5,429 nt of DNA from Gammaproteobacteria bacterium (GCA_002714015.1 PAWF01000041.1:13323-18751); one strand, 5' to 3'. Positions 1 to 5,429 are shown, counted from the first letter of the stretch. The notes: generated by a model from the letters alone, not told the origin. Numbers and translations are program-made.

Positions 1-270
1 TGGGCCGGGACATGGGTAGGTATAGAGAAGCATAAGAAATTCTTAAGCCGTGTCCGTGATTCAGTTGATTTTACTGGCGGAGGCATCGAATTTAATAAAT
101 TTATTGTGGATGGTACATGCGTAAGTGTTTTAGGTAATGAAATTGCTAGGTCAAAGTCTAAAAAGAAACGTTGGAATGTTAAGTTTGTTTGGGTTTTTAC
201 AGTAAAACGTGGCAAAATTGTATCTCTTGAGGCTTACGAAGATACAGAAACCATAGCTGCTTGCTATTAA
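1..270 (+). CDS. SnoaL/NTF2-like domain protein, C-terminal part (5' end outside window)
   Basis: The frame is open from base 1 to the TAA at 268-270, giving 89 residues with no start codon required inside the window. The pattern fits the C-terminal two thirds of a SnoaL-like (NTF2 superfamily) cone-fold protein: a WVG near the beginning, then FNKFIVDG, VSVLGNE, a lysine/arginine-rich turn, WVFTVKRGKIVSLEAYEDT and a short alanine-rich end. In this family the alternation of 'F.VDG..V.VLG' and 'W.FTV..GKI....Y.DT' strands is the usual signature. Full-length members are about 120-140 aa, so some 40 residues should lie to the left. The family includes polyketide cyclases, ketosteroid isomerase relatives and many uncharacterised cytosolic proteins, so no substrate can be named. 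The gene converges on the minus-strand genes and is not obviously linked to the defence module. Confidence 0.72.
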   Translation, partial: WAGTWVGIEKHKKFLSRVRDSVDFTGGGIEFNKFIVDGTCVSVLGNEIARSKSKKKRWNVKFVWVFTVKRGKIVSLEAYEDTETIAACY

Positions 271-352
271 AAACACATTAAAATATTCAACATAAATTAA
301 CAACAATAACACCTAGCATTGCTACTAAATTATTTCATCCATTCAAGTCTTT

Positions 353-1060
353 TTATTTCGTTATCTCGCGGAGTAATGTTTCCAGTTCAGAAGGATGTAT
401 TTTGTAGTTCTGTCCTCCACCCTTTTCCTGAGACCACTCTCCAGGACTCAAAGATTTTCCGGGACTCGTTTTTTCTTTAAAAATTTTCATTAAATCTTCA
501 AATAGACTTTTTTCTACAACAATAACCTTTATATCTGGTGCTCTAGAATTATCTATATCAATTGCGAAAGTCCATTTCTCATGATGAGATCTGCTGAAAG
601 AGATATGCTTGACGCCTGACTTATATTTACTATTCCCATCAAGAAATGCATGCCTTGGATGTCCTTCACGCCAAAGCTTGGTAAAACCATATTTAAAAGC
701 AGTATCTAAAACATTTCTTAATTCTTCAGAAAGAAGCCATTTATTTGCAATATAGTGATGAGACTCTCCTTCTCCTGAGCTTTGCTGTATTTCAATCCCC
801 TTTGGGAGTCCATTTAACTCATCTTTACGGGTAATCTCAGAAATACGGATATTATGTTCTGCAAACTCCCAAACCTCAGAATTTCTAATAGAACTAACAT
901 CACTATTTCCAATGTTTTCGTATGGAGCAATAGATACATTTTGTGTATTTTCAGGAACTAATTTTTCGCTAGTCCGTTGCTCTTTTAGATATGTACGCAA
1001 ATCCCTTAAAAGGTCTTCTGGCATATTAAGCAACTCTAACTCTGTTATAACTATCGACAT
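353..1060 (-). CDS. Uncharacterised 235-aa protein, second gene of a two-gene unit
   Basis: I do not recognise this protein. It starts with ATG at 1058-1060, preceded 6 nt upstream by AAGGTG (1067-1072), a good ribosome binding site, so the start is well supported. Residues 1-35 look helical and charged (leucine/glutamate-rich). Residues 36-62 are polar and probably a linker. The rest reads as a compact alpha/beta domain, with a hydrophobic strand DIKVIVVEKSLFEDLMKIF at about 176-194 and a glycine/serine-rich loop at 199-216. Nine histidines occur, including HH at 101-102, H134, H137, H152 and HH at 159-160. There is no signal peptide, membrane segment or catalytic motif that I can name. It lies 59 nt downstream of the 104-aa gene on the same strand and is probably cotranscribed with it. 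GC is near 35%, like that gene and unlike vsr. Confidence 0.7.
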   Translation of the reverse strand: MSIVITELELLNMPEDLLRDLRTYLKEQRTSEKLVPENTQNVSIAPYENIGNSDVSSIRNSEVWEFAEHNIRISEITRKDELNGLPKGIEIQQSSGEGESHHYIANKWLLSEELRNVLDTAFKYGFTKLWREGHPRHAFLDGNSKYKSGVKHISFSRSHHEKWTFAIDIDNSRAPDIKVIVVEKSLFEDLMKIFKEKTSPGKSLSPGEWSQEKGGGQNYKIHPSELETLLREITK

Positions 1061-1119
1061 CTATCACACCTTTTGTCATTTCAAATCTAGCCGTATAGTG
1101 CATACAAAATATTTTAGTT

Positions 1120-1434
1120 TTACTGATATGATGTCCCGAGGGAAATATATCTTTTCTTTAATGCCATAAAAATATCTGCATCCTCTTCAGCATGGTTAGA
1201 TATCTCTGAAGCCTTCTTGTTCATTTCACTTACAGTCATATTATCCCTGATTGCAGACATAATCTCTTTCCTTCTAGACTCACGTGTCCATGCAATATCG
1301 ATGTCCAATACTGTAAGTTTTAAAATCGACGCAGGGCATATTTTATAACGCTTAGTAAAGTCCCTATAGTCTGAATAATTAAATTGTATGGCAACATTTT
1401 CAAACTCTTCTTGAGTAGATATTAGCTGTTTCAT
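1120..1434 (-). CDS. Uncharacterised 104-aa protein, first gene of a two-gene unit
   Basis: I do not recognise this protein. The frame can be extended to a TTG at 1497, but that codon lies between the -35 and -10 of the likely promoter. An ATG at 1459-1461 has no ribosome binding site. The ATG at 1432-1434 has GAGGAG (1444-1449) nine bases upstream, so I choose it; the protein then begins MKQLISTQEEF. It is small, mostly helical-looking and polar. Aromatics cluster at residues 18-30 (FNYSDYRDFTKRY), followed by a hydrophobic stretch ILKLTVLDIDIAW and charged helices rich in E/K/R from 51 onward. It has no membrane segment and no clear helix-turn-helix. Its position directly behind a palindromic operator would suit an autoregulator or antitoxin-like partner of the 235-aa protein, but that is inference from layout only. 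Confidence 0.66.
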   Translation of the reverse strand: MKQLISTQEEFENVAIQFNYSDYRDFTKRYKICPASILKLTVLDIDIAWTRESRRKEIMSAIRDNMTVSEMNKKASEISNHAEEDADIFMALKKRYISLGTSYQ

Positions 1435-1443
1435 TTGATTAAT

Positions 1444-1449
1444 CTCCTC
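1444..1449 (-). promoter_or_regulatory. Strong ribosome binding site deciding the start of the 104-aa gene
   Basis: On the minus strand GAGGAG is followed by nine bases (ATTAATCAA) and then ATG at 1432-1434. No comparable purine run precedes the upstream candidates ATG 1459-1461 or TTG 1495-1497. This supports a 104-residue product rather than the 125-residue extension of the same frame. Confidence 0.75.
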
Positions 1450-1479
1450 ATATATCTGCATTTCGTTTAATTTATCGGA

Positions 1480-1509
1480 TAATCTACAGATTAGCAATAT
1501 TTAAGATTA
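1480..1509. repeat. Inverted repeat over the -10, with a third half-site: likely operator
   Basis: On the + strand TAATCT (1480-1485), two bases, then AGATTA (1488-1493) form a perfect 6-2-6 dyad. A third copy of AGATTA stands at 1504-1509, directly against the -35 element and 16 bp from the second. The dyad covers the proposed -10 and start site, and the extra half-site fills part of the -10/-35 spacer. A dimeric repressor bound here would block RNA polymerase. Short AT-rich dyads also occur by chance; the placement is what gives this one weight. Confidence 0.45.
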
Positions 1510-1515
1510 CGTCAA
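1488..1515 (-). promoter_or_regulatory. Probable sigma-70 promoter of the two-gene unit
   Basis: On the minus strand the -35 TTGACG (1510-1515, five of six consensus bases) is followed by a 16-bp spacer and TAATCT (1488-1493). The -10 itself is weak (three of six), but TGC sits directly in front of it, which makes an extended -10 (TGnTAATCT). Transcription would begin near 1480-1482. That leaves a leader of about 46 nt before the ATG at 1434 and places the ribosome binding site properly inside the transcript. Confidence 0.5.
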
Positions 1516-1599
1516 TAGAAACTTTGTCAGGGAACTTTTAAGGGAAAAATATATTTTCAATTTACACATAAAAAAAGACCGTTAAGTGATTAATTTAGC

Positions 1600-1627
1600 A
1601 ATCAAATTTGGTTGCGGGAACTTGATT
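1600..1627 (-). other. Hairpin whose loop is the tRNA-like end CCCGCAACCA
   Basis: Read on the minus strand, AATCAAGTT (1619-1627) can pair with AATTTGATT (1600-1608): nine pairs, one of them G-T, enclosing the ten-base loop CCCGCAACCA. The left arm is the 3' part of the T stem of the tRNA-like sequence, and the right arm is sequence just beyond its CCA end. A run of seven T follows about 23 nt later on the same strand (around 1571-1577). That is too far away for an ordinary intrinsic terminator. Confidence 0.35.
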
Positions 1628-1674
1628 TGAACGAGCGATCTTTACGTTATGAGTCAACAGCTGCCACCTTAGCT
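1609..1674 (-). pseudogene. Degenerate initiator tRNA (tRNA-fMet-like) relic
   Basis: On the minus strand this segment follows the layout of a bacterial initiator tRNA. It has a D arm AGCT-AAGGTGGC-AGCT (1659-1674), an anticodon loop CTCATAA with CAT at 1649-1651, a five-base variable region, a T arm with loop TTCAAAT and four of five stem pairs, and the 3' end CCCGCAACCA with the initiator-type A72-A73. Against my recollection of E. coli tRNA-fMet, about 34 of the last 45 bases match without gaps. It cannot be functional: the anticodon stem GTTGA/CGTAA keeps one pair of five, losing the three G:C pairs of initiators, and nothing upstream pairs with the acceptor strand. It could be a decayed tRNA copy or the attachment-site remnant of an integrated element. 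Confidence 0.62.
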
Positions 1675-1709
1675 TAGATATATTTCAGACAGACATTACA
1701 AGACGAATA

Positions 1710-2162
1710 TTACCTGCCTTGAATAACTTCGAATTGACACTTACCCTCTAACCAGTCCGCAGTTCTTAGAATTACCTGCTCTTCAGGAAAACGTGTTTTT
1801 CCCCTCAAAGCACACTCCCAGATCACCAAAATACGCCAGCCGTCTTTGCGTAAACTTGCAAAATTCCTCTTATCATTACAAGCATTGCCCTCAATCTTTT
1901 CAAACCAAAACTTTTTCCGAGTCTTCGGCCATCTGAATAGATGACAATTGTGTCTATGCCAAAAACAGCCATTCACAAAGATCACGGCACGTCGTCTAGG
2001 AAATACCAAGTCCGGTGAACCAGGCAACGACCGCCTGTGCAGGTAGTATCTATAGCCCATAGCATGAAGACCGGAACGGACAGCGACTTCTGGTTTGGTA
2101 TTCTTACTTTTTATCGCCGCCATATTCCTCGAACGGACAGGATCAGTTTTGTTTAAACCCAA
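1710..2162 (-). CDS. vsr: Very short patch repair (Vsr) T:G mismatch endonuclease
   Basis: Vsr nicks DNA 5' of the T in T:G mismatches made by deamination of 5-methylcytosine, starting very short patch repair. The 150-aa product is close to the 156 aa of E. coli Vsr and keeps the same residue numbering. E25 lies in KNTKPE and the metal-binding catalytic D51 in LPGSPDLVF. F67, W68 and W86 correspond to the DNA-intercalating aromatics, H69 is conserved, and C66, H71, C73 and C117 fit the structural zinc site. T63 and H64 of E. coli are replaced by V and N. The start must be TTG at 2160-2162: an in-frame TAG lies 15 nt upstream, and the first internal ATG (codon 14) would remove the conserved RSRNM segment. 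AGGAA stands nine bases before it. The gene is 110 bp downstream of the methyltransferase whose lesions it would repair. GC is about 47%, well above the neighbouring unknown genes. Confidence 0.95.
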   Translation of the reverse strand: MGLNKTDPVRSRNMAAIKSKNTKPEVAVRSGLHAMGYRYYLHRRSLPGSPDLVFPRRRAVIFVNGCFWHRHNCHLFRWPKTRKKFWFEKIEGNACNDKRNFASLRKDGWRILVIWECALRGKTRFPEEQVILRTADWLEGKCQFEVIQGR

Positions 2163-2191
2163 ACTAAGTTGTTCCTAACACTTTTATTATT

Positions 2192-2256
2192 ACTCATACA
2201 CTCATCATCATGATCTGTAATATGAATATCTAACAATACTCCCTCACTATGAGTGA
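2192..2256. repeat. Short repeats and hairpin between methyltransferase and vsr
   Basis: The 110-bp gap holds two direct copies of ACTCAT at 2192-2197 and 2200-2205 (8-bp period), the inverted form ATGAGT at 2249-2254, and a perfect 5-bp hairpin TCACT-ATG-AGTGA at 2244-2256. The hairpin lacks a GC-rich stem and a T run, so it is not an intrinsic terminator. It could be a processing or attenuation element that lowers vsr expression relative to the methyltransferase, or chance in AT-rich DNA. I see no convincing promoter for vsr here. Confidence 0.25.
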
Positions 2257-2272
2257 TACTTTATAAATTGTC

Positions 2273-3907
2273 TCATATTTTCATTTCATATATCTTTTGT
2301 GCAATTTTTTTTGCTAGAAGAACCGGCACTGCGTTACCAACCTGATGATATTGCTGAGTCCTGTTTCCACAAAAAAAATAATTATCAGGAAAGGTTTGTA
2401 ACCGCGCAGCTTCCCTCACTGTTAGGCTTCGACACTGCGATGGATCTGGGTGAATAAAATAATGACCATCCTTTGAAATATGGCTGACAACTGTGCTTGA
2501 AGGCCGGTCCCAAACCTGGACTTTGAAGCGGTCTTGATGTGCAGCCGTCTTCAATGAAGATGCACCTGCAGTGATATTTTTATGGTCAGGCTTAATTATA
2601 TCAAGATGACCCTGCCAATCTGAGAGTGTTGGAGATCTTTTAAGGGAATTACCGAGAGCTGAAACCAAAAAGTATCTGACTAAGTCAGACCTCATATGCC
2701 CACGAGTCTGATGCTGCAAGATGCCACCAATACGAGTGTCTGATAGATCCTTTAATAGCTCGTTATGTTCTGCATTGGATCCATCTTGCTCATTATTGAT
2801 AAATATAGCACCCCGATTAAGATCTTTATTTTCTCCTCTAATGATTTCAATTTCATGCTCAAGTATTTTATCAATACTTGTTTTCCCCAAGAGATAATCT
2901 TTAACTTGGCTACAGATAGCCTCAACCCAGTTTTCACTGGTGTCTTTTTCTTTTGATAAACCACTTCGTAAGCGTGGCATATTACCAATTGCATCACGAA
3001 CAGTGGGTCTGAATGACGATTTTTCAAGGGGCTGAGGTTTCCCTTCCAGGTCAGACCTTACACCCACAATGATAATACGATGGCGAGTTTGCGGGACCCC
3101 ATAATCCTCAGACCTGAGCAGGCATTCCTGAGCACTCCTGATTTCGAATGGAATATCCAGTCTGTTTTCAAGCATATTCAGGGTATACAATCGATAACCA
3201 GATGGCTTTTTCCCATCAGAGGTTAAAACTCCTGTGGCATCATAGGGGTTCCTTAATCCATGGCAGATGTTGCTAAAGATGCTCCCCGGCACGGCGTCAA
3301 CTGAAGCCTTGGCTGAACCCATTCCTTTGACGTTTTCAAGAACGAATAAAGCGGGTTGATATCGACACAGTATCTTCAGGTATTCAAGGTACAGGGTATG
3401 CCTGTGGTCGGCATAGAAATGGGTTGCAAGTTCAGCTGTTAAAGATATTGCTTCATCCTTACTGAGCTTTTGGATCTTCTGCCCAGAGCCGAGCATCCGC
3501 GACCTCCCCGCAAGTGAATATGCCTGGCAGGGTGGTCCACCAATAAGCACAAAGTTCCTGTTTCCGTTGAGCTTTTGATCTATCATTTGATACAAAGTCT
3601 GGTTACCAGAATCAGTTCCAAGCTCAACATTAGCAATCGAATTAGAAGCGGCTTGCCACTCCTGAGGATATTCGTCACGCAAGTCCGCGGTGCTAATTTC
3701 ACCTCTTATGCACCTATAATATGCCTCAGGTGCATTACCCTTTGGAAAGCAGTGAAAGAATTTACGTAAGGTGAGCGTTGCGCATGCTGTCGAATCCATC
3801 TCCGCAGAAAGGAGGATGTTAAACCCTGCTTGTATGAATCCTTCACCAAGCCCCCCCGGGCCTGCAAAAATGTCAATCACAGGGACTTTTATTTCTTTAT
3901 GTGTCAT
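2273..3907 (-). CDS. DNA (cytosine-5) methyltransferase of a restriction/defence module
   Basis: The enzyme transfers a methyl group from S-adenosylmethionine to C5 of cytosine in a specific site. All key C5-methyltransferase motifs are present and in order. Motif I FAGPGG is at residues 14-19, motif IV GGPPCQ with catalytic C127 at 123-128, motif VI ENV at 191-193, motif VIII QTRHR at 273-277, motif IX REAARLQTFP at 498-507 and motif X QVGNAVP at 522-528. At 544 aa it is longer than the common 330-450 aa. The extra length is mainly before motif IV and between VIII and IX, where the target recognition domain lies. That part includes TRGHMRSDLVRY (401-412) and a segment ending DRPSSTVVSHISKDGHYFI just before motif IX, which I recall as typical of a Vsr-linked subfamily. 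ATG at 3905-3907 has a poor ribosome binding site, but motif I begins so early that no later start is possible. It lies 98 bp after the AIPR gene. The target sequence cannot be read from the protein. Confidence 0.96.
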   Translation of the reverse strand: MTHKEIKVPVIDIFAGPGGLGEGFIQAGFNILLSAEMDSTACATLTLRKFFHCFPKGNAPEAYYRCIRGEISTADLRDEYPQEWQAASNSIANVELGTDSGNQTLYQMIDQKLNGNRNFVLIGGPPCQAYSLAGRSRMLGSGQKIQKLSKDEAISLTAELATHFYADHRHTLYLEYLKILCRYQPALFVLENVKGMGSAKASVDAVPGSIFSNICHGLRNPYDATGVLTSDGKKPSGYRLYTLNMLENRLDIPFEIRSAQECLLRSEDYGVPQTRHRIIIVGVRSDLEGKPQPLEKSSFRPTVRDAIGNMPRLRSGLSKEKDTSENWVEAICSQVKDYLLGKTSIDKILEHEIEIIRGENKDLNRGAIFINNEQDGSNAEHNELLKDLSDTRIGGILQHQTRGHMRSDLVRYFLVSALGNSLKRSPTLSDWQGHLDIIKPDHKNITAGASSLKTAAHQDRFKVQVWDRPSSTVVSHISKDGHYFIHPDPSQCRSLTVREAARLQTFPDNYFFCGNRTQQYHQVGNAVPVLLAKKIAQKIYEMKI

Positions 3908-4005
3908 ATGAGTACAAGAGATATCATAGAATCTTGAGCTTATAATTAGGAACGCTGCATTTTTTTAATAATTAGTTAGATATAGATGATTTGTTTTCTT
4001 ACACT

Positions 4006-5429
4006 CTATACTTCAAGCCCTTCGTTTCTGACGTTTTCTAATATTTTCATAAGTAGCTTTGTTTGAACTGCGGTTTGAGCTCGACCTTTAAGTATTCTTG
4101 AAATTGCCAGATCCTGCTCTGGAGTAATCAACCGGTTTGCAATTGCATAATTTTGTATCTCACGCCATTTCTCTCCAAGCTGAAAAACTAAAACCTCAGC
4201 GGATACCTCATTGTCTACTTTTTGGATTTTCTTTGAACCTTGCTTTTCTTCTTTTATCAGTTCATTTGGTTTGCATATGCTATCTATCCAATCGGGGGGA
4301 AGTGAAATACACAAACTTTTAGTGGACGCCCAGCAAGCTTGTTTTTTACACCACTCTGTAACATTTTTTACATTGTCAGGTGTTTCTTGAATTTTCTGTG
4401 AAATCGCCTCTGTGATTTTTTCAAAACATGATTTTAGCTCACTCGACATAGTTTGAGCGTTCCAAACTGTTGTAAAATCTATCCCAGATTTTTTTGACTC
4501 CTTTAAGTATATTGATAGCCAAGCAAGAGAATATGTTACAATATTCGCTTTGTATCCACCCTGATACCATTTAGCATCCCTCACCATTTTATCTACTTCT
4601 TTGAAGATAATCGCTTTTGCTACGACATTTTTATACCATTGCTCGTTAAAGTTAGTATTATCCCCTTCCCAGATTTTTGCAGTATCTATTGCGAATGAAA
4701 TAAAATTCTTTTGAGCACCCGCACTGACAATATGAGGCCGTCCAGAAAATGAAATTTCATATTTAGCCAAATCAGTCTTAGTGAACATCTGTTGCCTAGG
4801 ATATTCCGTCAGAAACTGTTTTCGCTTAGCTTCGCTTAGATAAGCCTGCCCATCTTTATACTGCCCCCTTGCTCTCTCATAGAACCATTTGCTTTGTGCA
4901 AACTGACCATCTTTTGGTGGTGCACTAATTCGTCGTGAAAATTCTTCAATTCGGATATGGAATGGATGATTAGAGAAAAAATCAGCTTCACTAACCCGAT
5001 TTTGTGTATTTGCAAACCGAGAAATTTTAGGAACAACTTCATCAACTCTATCTTCGGAAATAACAGAAAGTTTTACCTGTATAAATACCTTGGAAAGGTC
5101 TACCTTATCTTTATCGCGAGCATATAACATTGATGCCGTCGTTTGCCCACCATTAACAATCTGAAGATTTTTAATCAATGATATCGCATCAGTATCACCT
5201 TCACCCTTCACAATTCGCACCCCAGATGCGGTTGCAGTGAGACCATTGTTATAAGCAAAAAACATTTCTGGTTCTGCTTTAAGTGTATTCTGTATTCCTT
5301 TATTTACTTTGCCTCTTGCTTGAAGATAAGTTCGAACATTTTGTTCGAGAAGTCTAGCACCATACTCTGAATATATTTCGGCCAGTAAGTCCGCTGGTAT
5401 AGCCAATAAATAGGATTCATATTCACCTG
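4006..5429 (-). CDS. AIPR-family abortive infection phage resistance protein, C-terminal 473 aa (5' end outside window)
   Basis: The frame stays open through the right edge. A TTG at 5404-5406 could be taken as a start, but the codons before it (GEYESYLL) continue the family pattern, so the true N-terminus is beyond the window. Counting from the first complete codon, the AIPR core shows as YGARLLEQNVRTYL (about 22-35), a KVNKGIQNTL block (39-49), FFAYNNG (56-62), LQIVNGGQTTASM (88-100) and FANTQNRVSEADFF (138-151). A C-terminal alpha-rich region ends at the TAG at 4006-4008. Family members are usually 550-700 aa, so roughly 100-200 residues are missing. AIPR proteins are known as phage-resistance factors often encoded in restriction-modification operons; their biochemistry is poorly defined. 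As first gene of the visible module, followed by the methyltransferase and vsr, it is the likely effector-side component seen here. Confidence 0.9.
   Translation of the reverse strand, partial: GEYESYLLAIPADLLAEIYSEYGARLLEQNVRTYLQARGKVNKGIQNTLKAEPEMFFAYNNGLTATASGVRIVKGEGDTDAISLIKNLQIVNGGQTTASMLYARDKDKVDLSKVFIQVKLSVISEDRVDEVVPKISRFANTQNRVSEADFFSNHPFHIRIEEFSRRISAPPKDGQFAQSKWFYERARGQYKDGQAYLSEAKRKQFLTEYPRQQMFTKTDLAKYEISFSGRPHIVSAGAQKNFISFAIDTAKIWEGDNTNFNEQWYKNVVAKAIIFKEVDKMVRDAKWYQGGYKANIVTYSLAWLSIYLKESKKSGIDFTTVWNAQTMSSELKSCFEKITEAISQKIQETPDNVKNVTEWCKKQACWASTKSLCISLPPDWIDSICKPNELIKEEKQGSKKIQKVDNEVSAEVLVFQLGEKWREIQNYAIANRLITPEQDLAISRILKGRAQTAVQTKLLMKILENVRNEGLEV

Noticed and set aside
314..324. 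TAGCA-T-TGCTA inverted repeat between the converging genes, considered as a terminator.
   Set aside because: The stem is only five pairs with a one-base loop and no T run follows on either strand. The AT-rich 271-352 gap shows no other signal.
912..1169. Open frame of 85 codons on the + strand.
   Set aside because: It is antisense to the 235-aa gene and the end of the 104-aa gene, has no ribosome binding site of note and encodes no recognisable pattern.
1435..1497. Extension of the 104-aa gene to a TTG at 1495-1497 (125 aa).
   Set aside because: The TTG lies inside the spacer of the likely promoter and has no ribosome binding site, while ATG 1432-1434 has GAGGAG at good distance.
1530..1623. 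Direct repeat GGGAACTT at 1530-1537 and 1616-1623, considered as an attachment-site duplication.
   Set aside because: Eight bases is too short to separate from chance and the flanks do not match.
1571..1650. Intrinsic terminator using the seven-T run on the minus strand (GGTCTTTTTTT) paired with GATCTTT near 1637.
   Set aside because: AAAGACCGTT and AACGAGCGATCTTT do not pair continuously, and the arms are about 50 nt apart with no GC-rich stem next to the T run.
2752..3027. Open frames of 60-90 codons on both strands inside the methyltransferase gene.
   Set aside because: They overlap a gene with all catalytic motifs intact; their openness follows from the AT-rich composition there.
3908..4005. 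Internal promoter in the AIPR-methyltransferase gap around a TATAAG on the minus strand.
   Set aside because: No -35-like hexamer lies at 16-18 bp spacing; the gap is simply AT-rich.
5404..5406. TTG start for the AIPR gene, giving a complete 466-aa protein.
   Set aside because: The frame continues to the window edge with family-like sequence, and family members are clearly longer, so the gene is cut by the window.

Overview
The window looks like an accessory, horizontally acquired stretch of a low-GC Gram-negative chromosome. Hand counts give about 35-38% GC in most genes, with GC-richer islands in vsr and the methyltransferase. The only clue to the host is a decayed initiator-tRNA-like sequence that resembles the E. 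coli type. I therefore lean towards a gammaproteobacterium, with low confidence; no housekeeping gene is present to confirm it.

Left edge (1-270, + strand): the C-terminal two thirds of a SnoaL/NTF2-like small protein, cut by the window start. It converges with everything else, since all other genes are on the minus strand.

Left middle (353-1540): a two-gene minus-strand unit of unrecognised function. Transcription probably starts near 1480, from a TTGACG / extended -10 promoter whose -10 sits inside a perfect 6-2-6 inverted repeat (likely operator). The first gene (1120-1434, 104 aa) has a strong GAGGAG ribosome binding site that fixes its start. The second (353-1060, 235 aa) follows after 59 nt with its own ribosome binding site.

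Centre (1541-1709): a non-coding gap holding a degenerate tRNA-fMet-like sequence on the minus strand (about 1609-1674). Its CCCGCAACCA end, T loop and CTCATAA anticodon loop are kept, but the anticodon stem and 5' acceptor strand are lost. It may be a pseudo-tRNA or the scar of an element boundary.

Right (1710-5429): a minus-strand defence module read in the order AIPR-family protein (5' end beyond the window), 5-methylcytosine DNA methyltransferase, Vsr mismatch endonuclease. From what is known of such loci, the methyltransferase would mark host DNA, Vsr would repair the T:G mismatches left by 5mC deamination, and the AIPR protein would act in an anti-phage effector complex. Comparable loci often also carry a GHKL (MutL/MORC/Hsp90-like) ATPase, a Z1-domain helicase-like protein and a PD-(D/E)XK protein. 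None is visible here, so if present they would lie beyond the right edge. No CRISPR array, insertion sequence or intact RNA gene was found.
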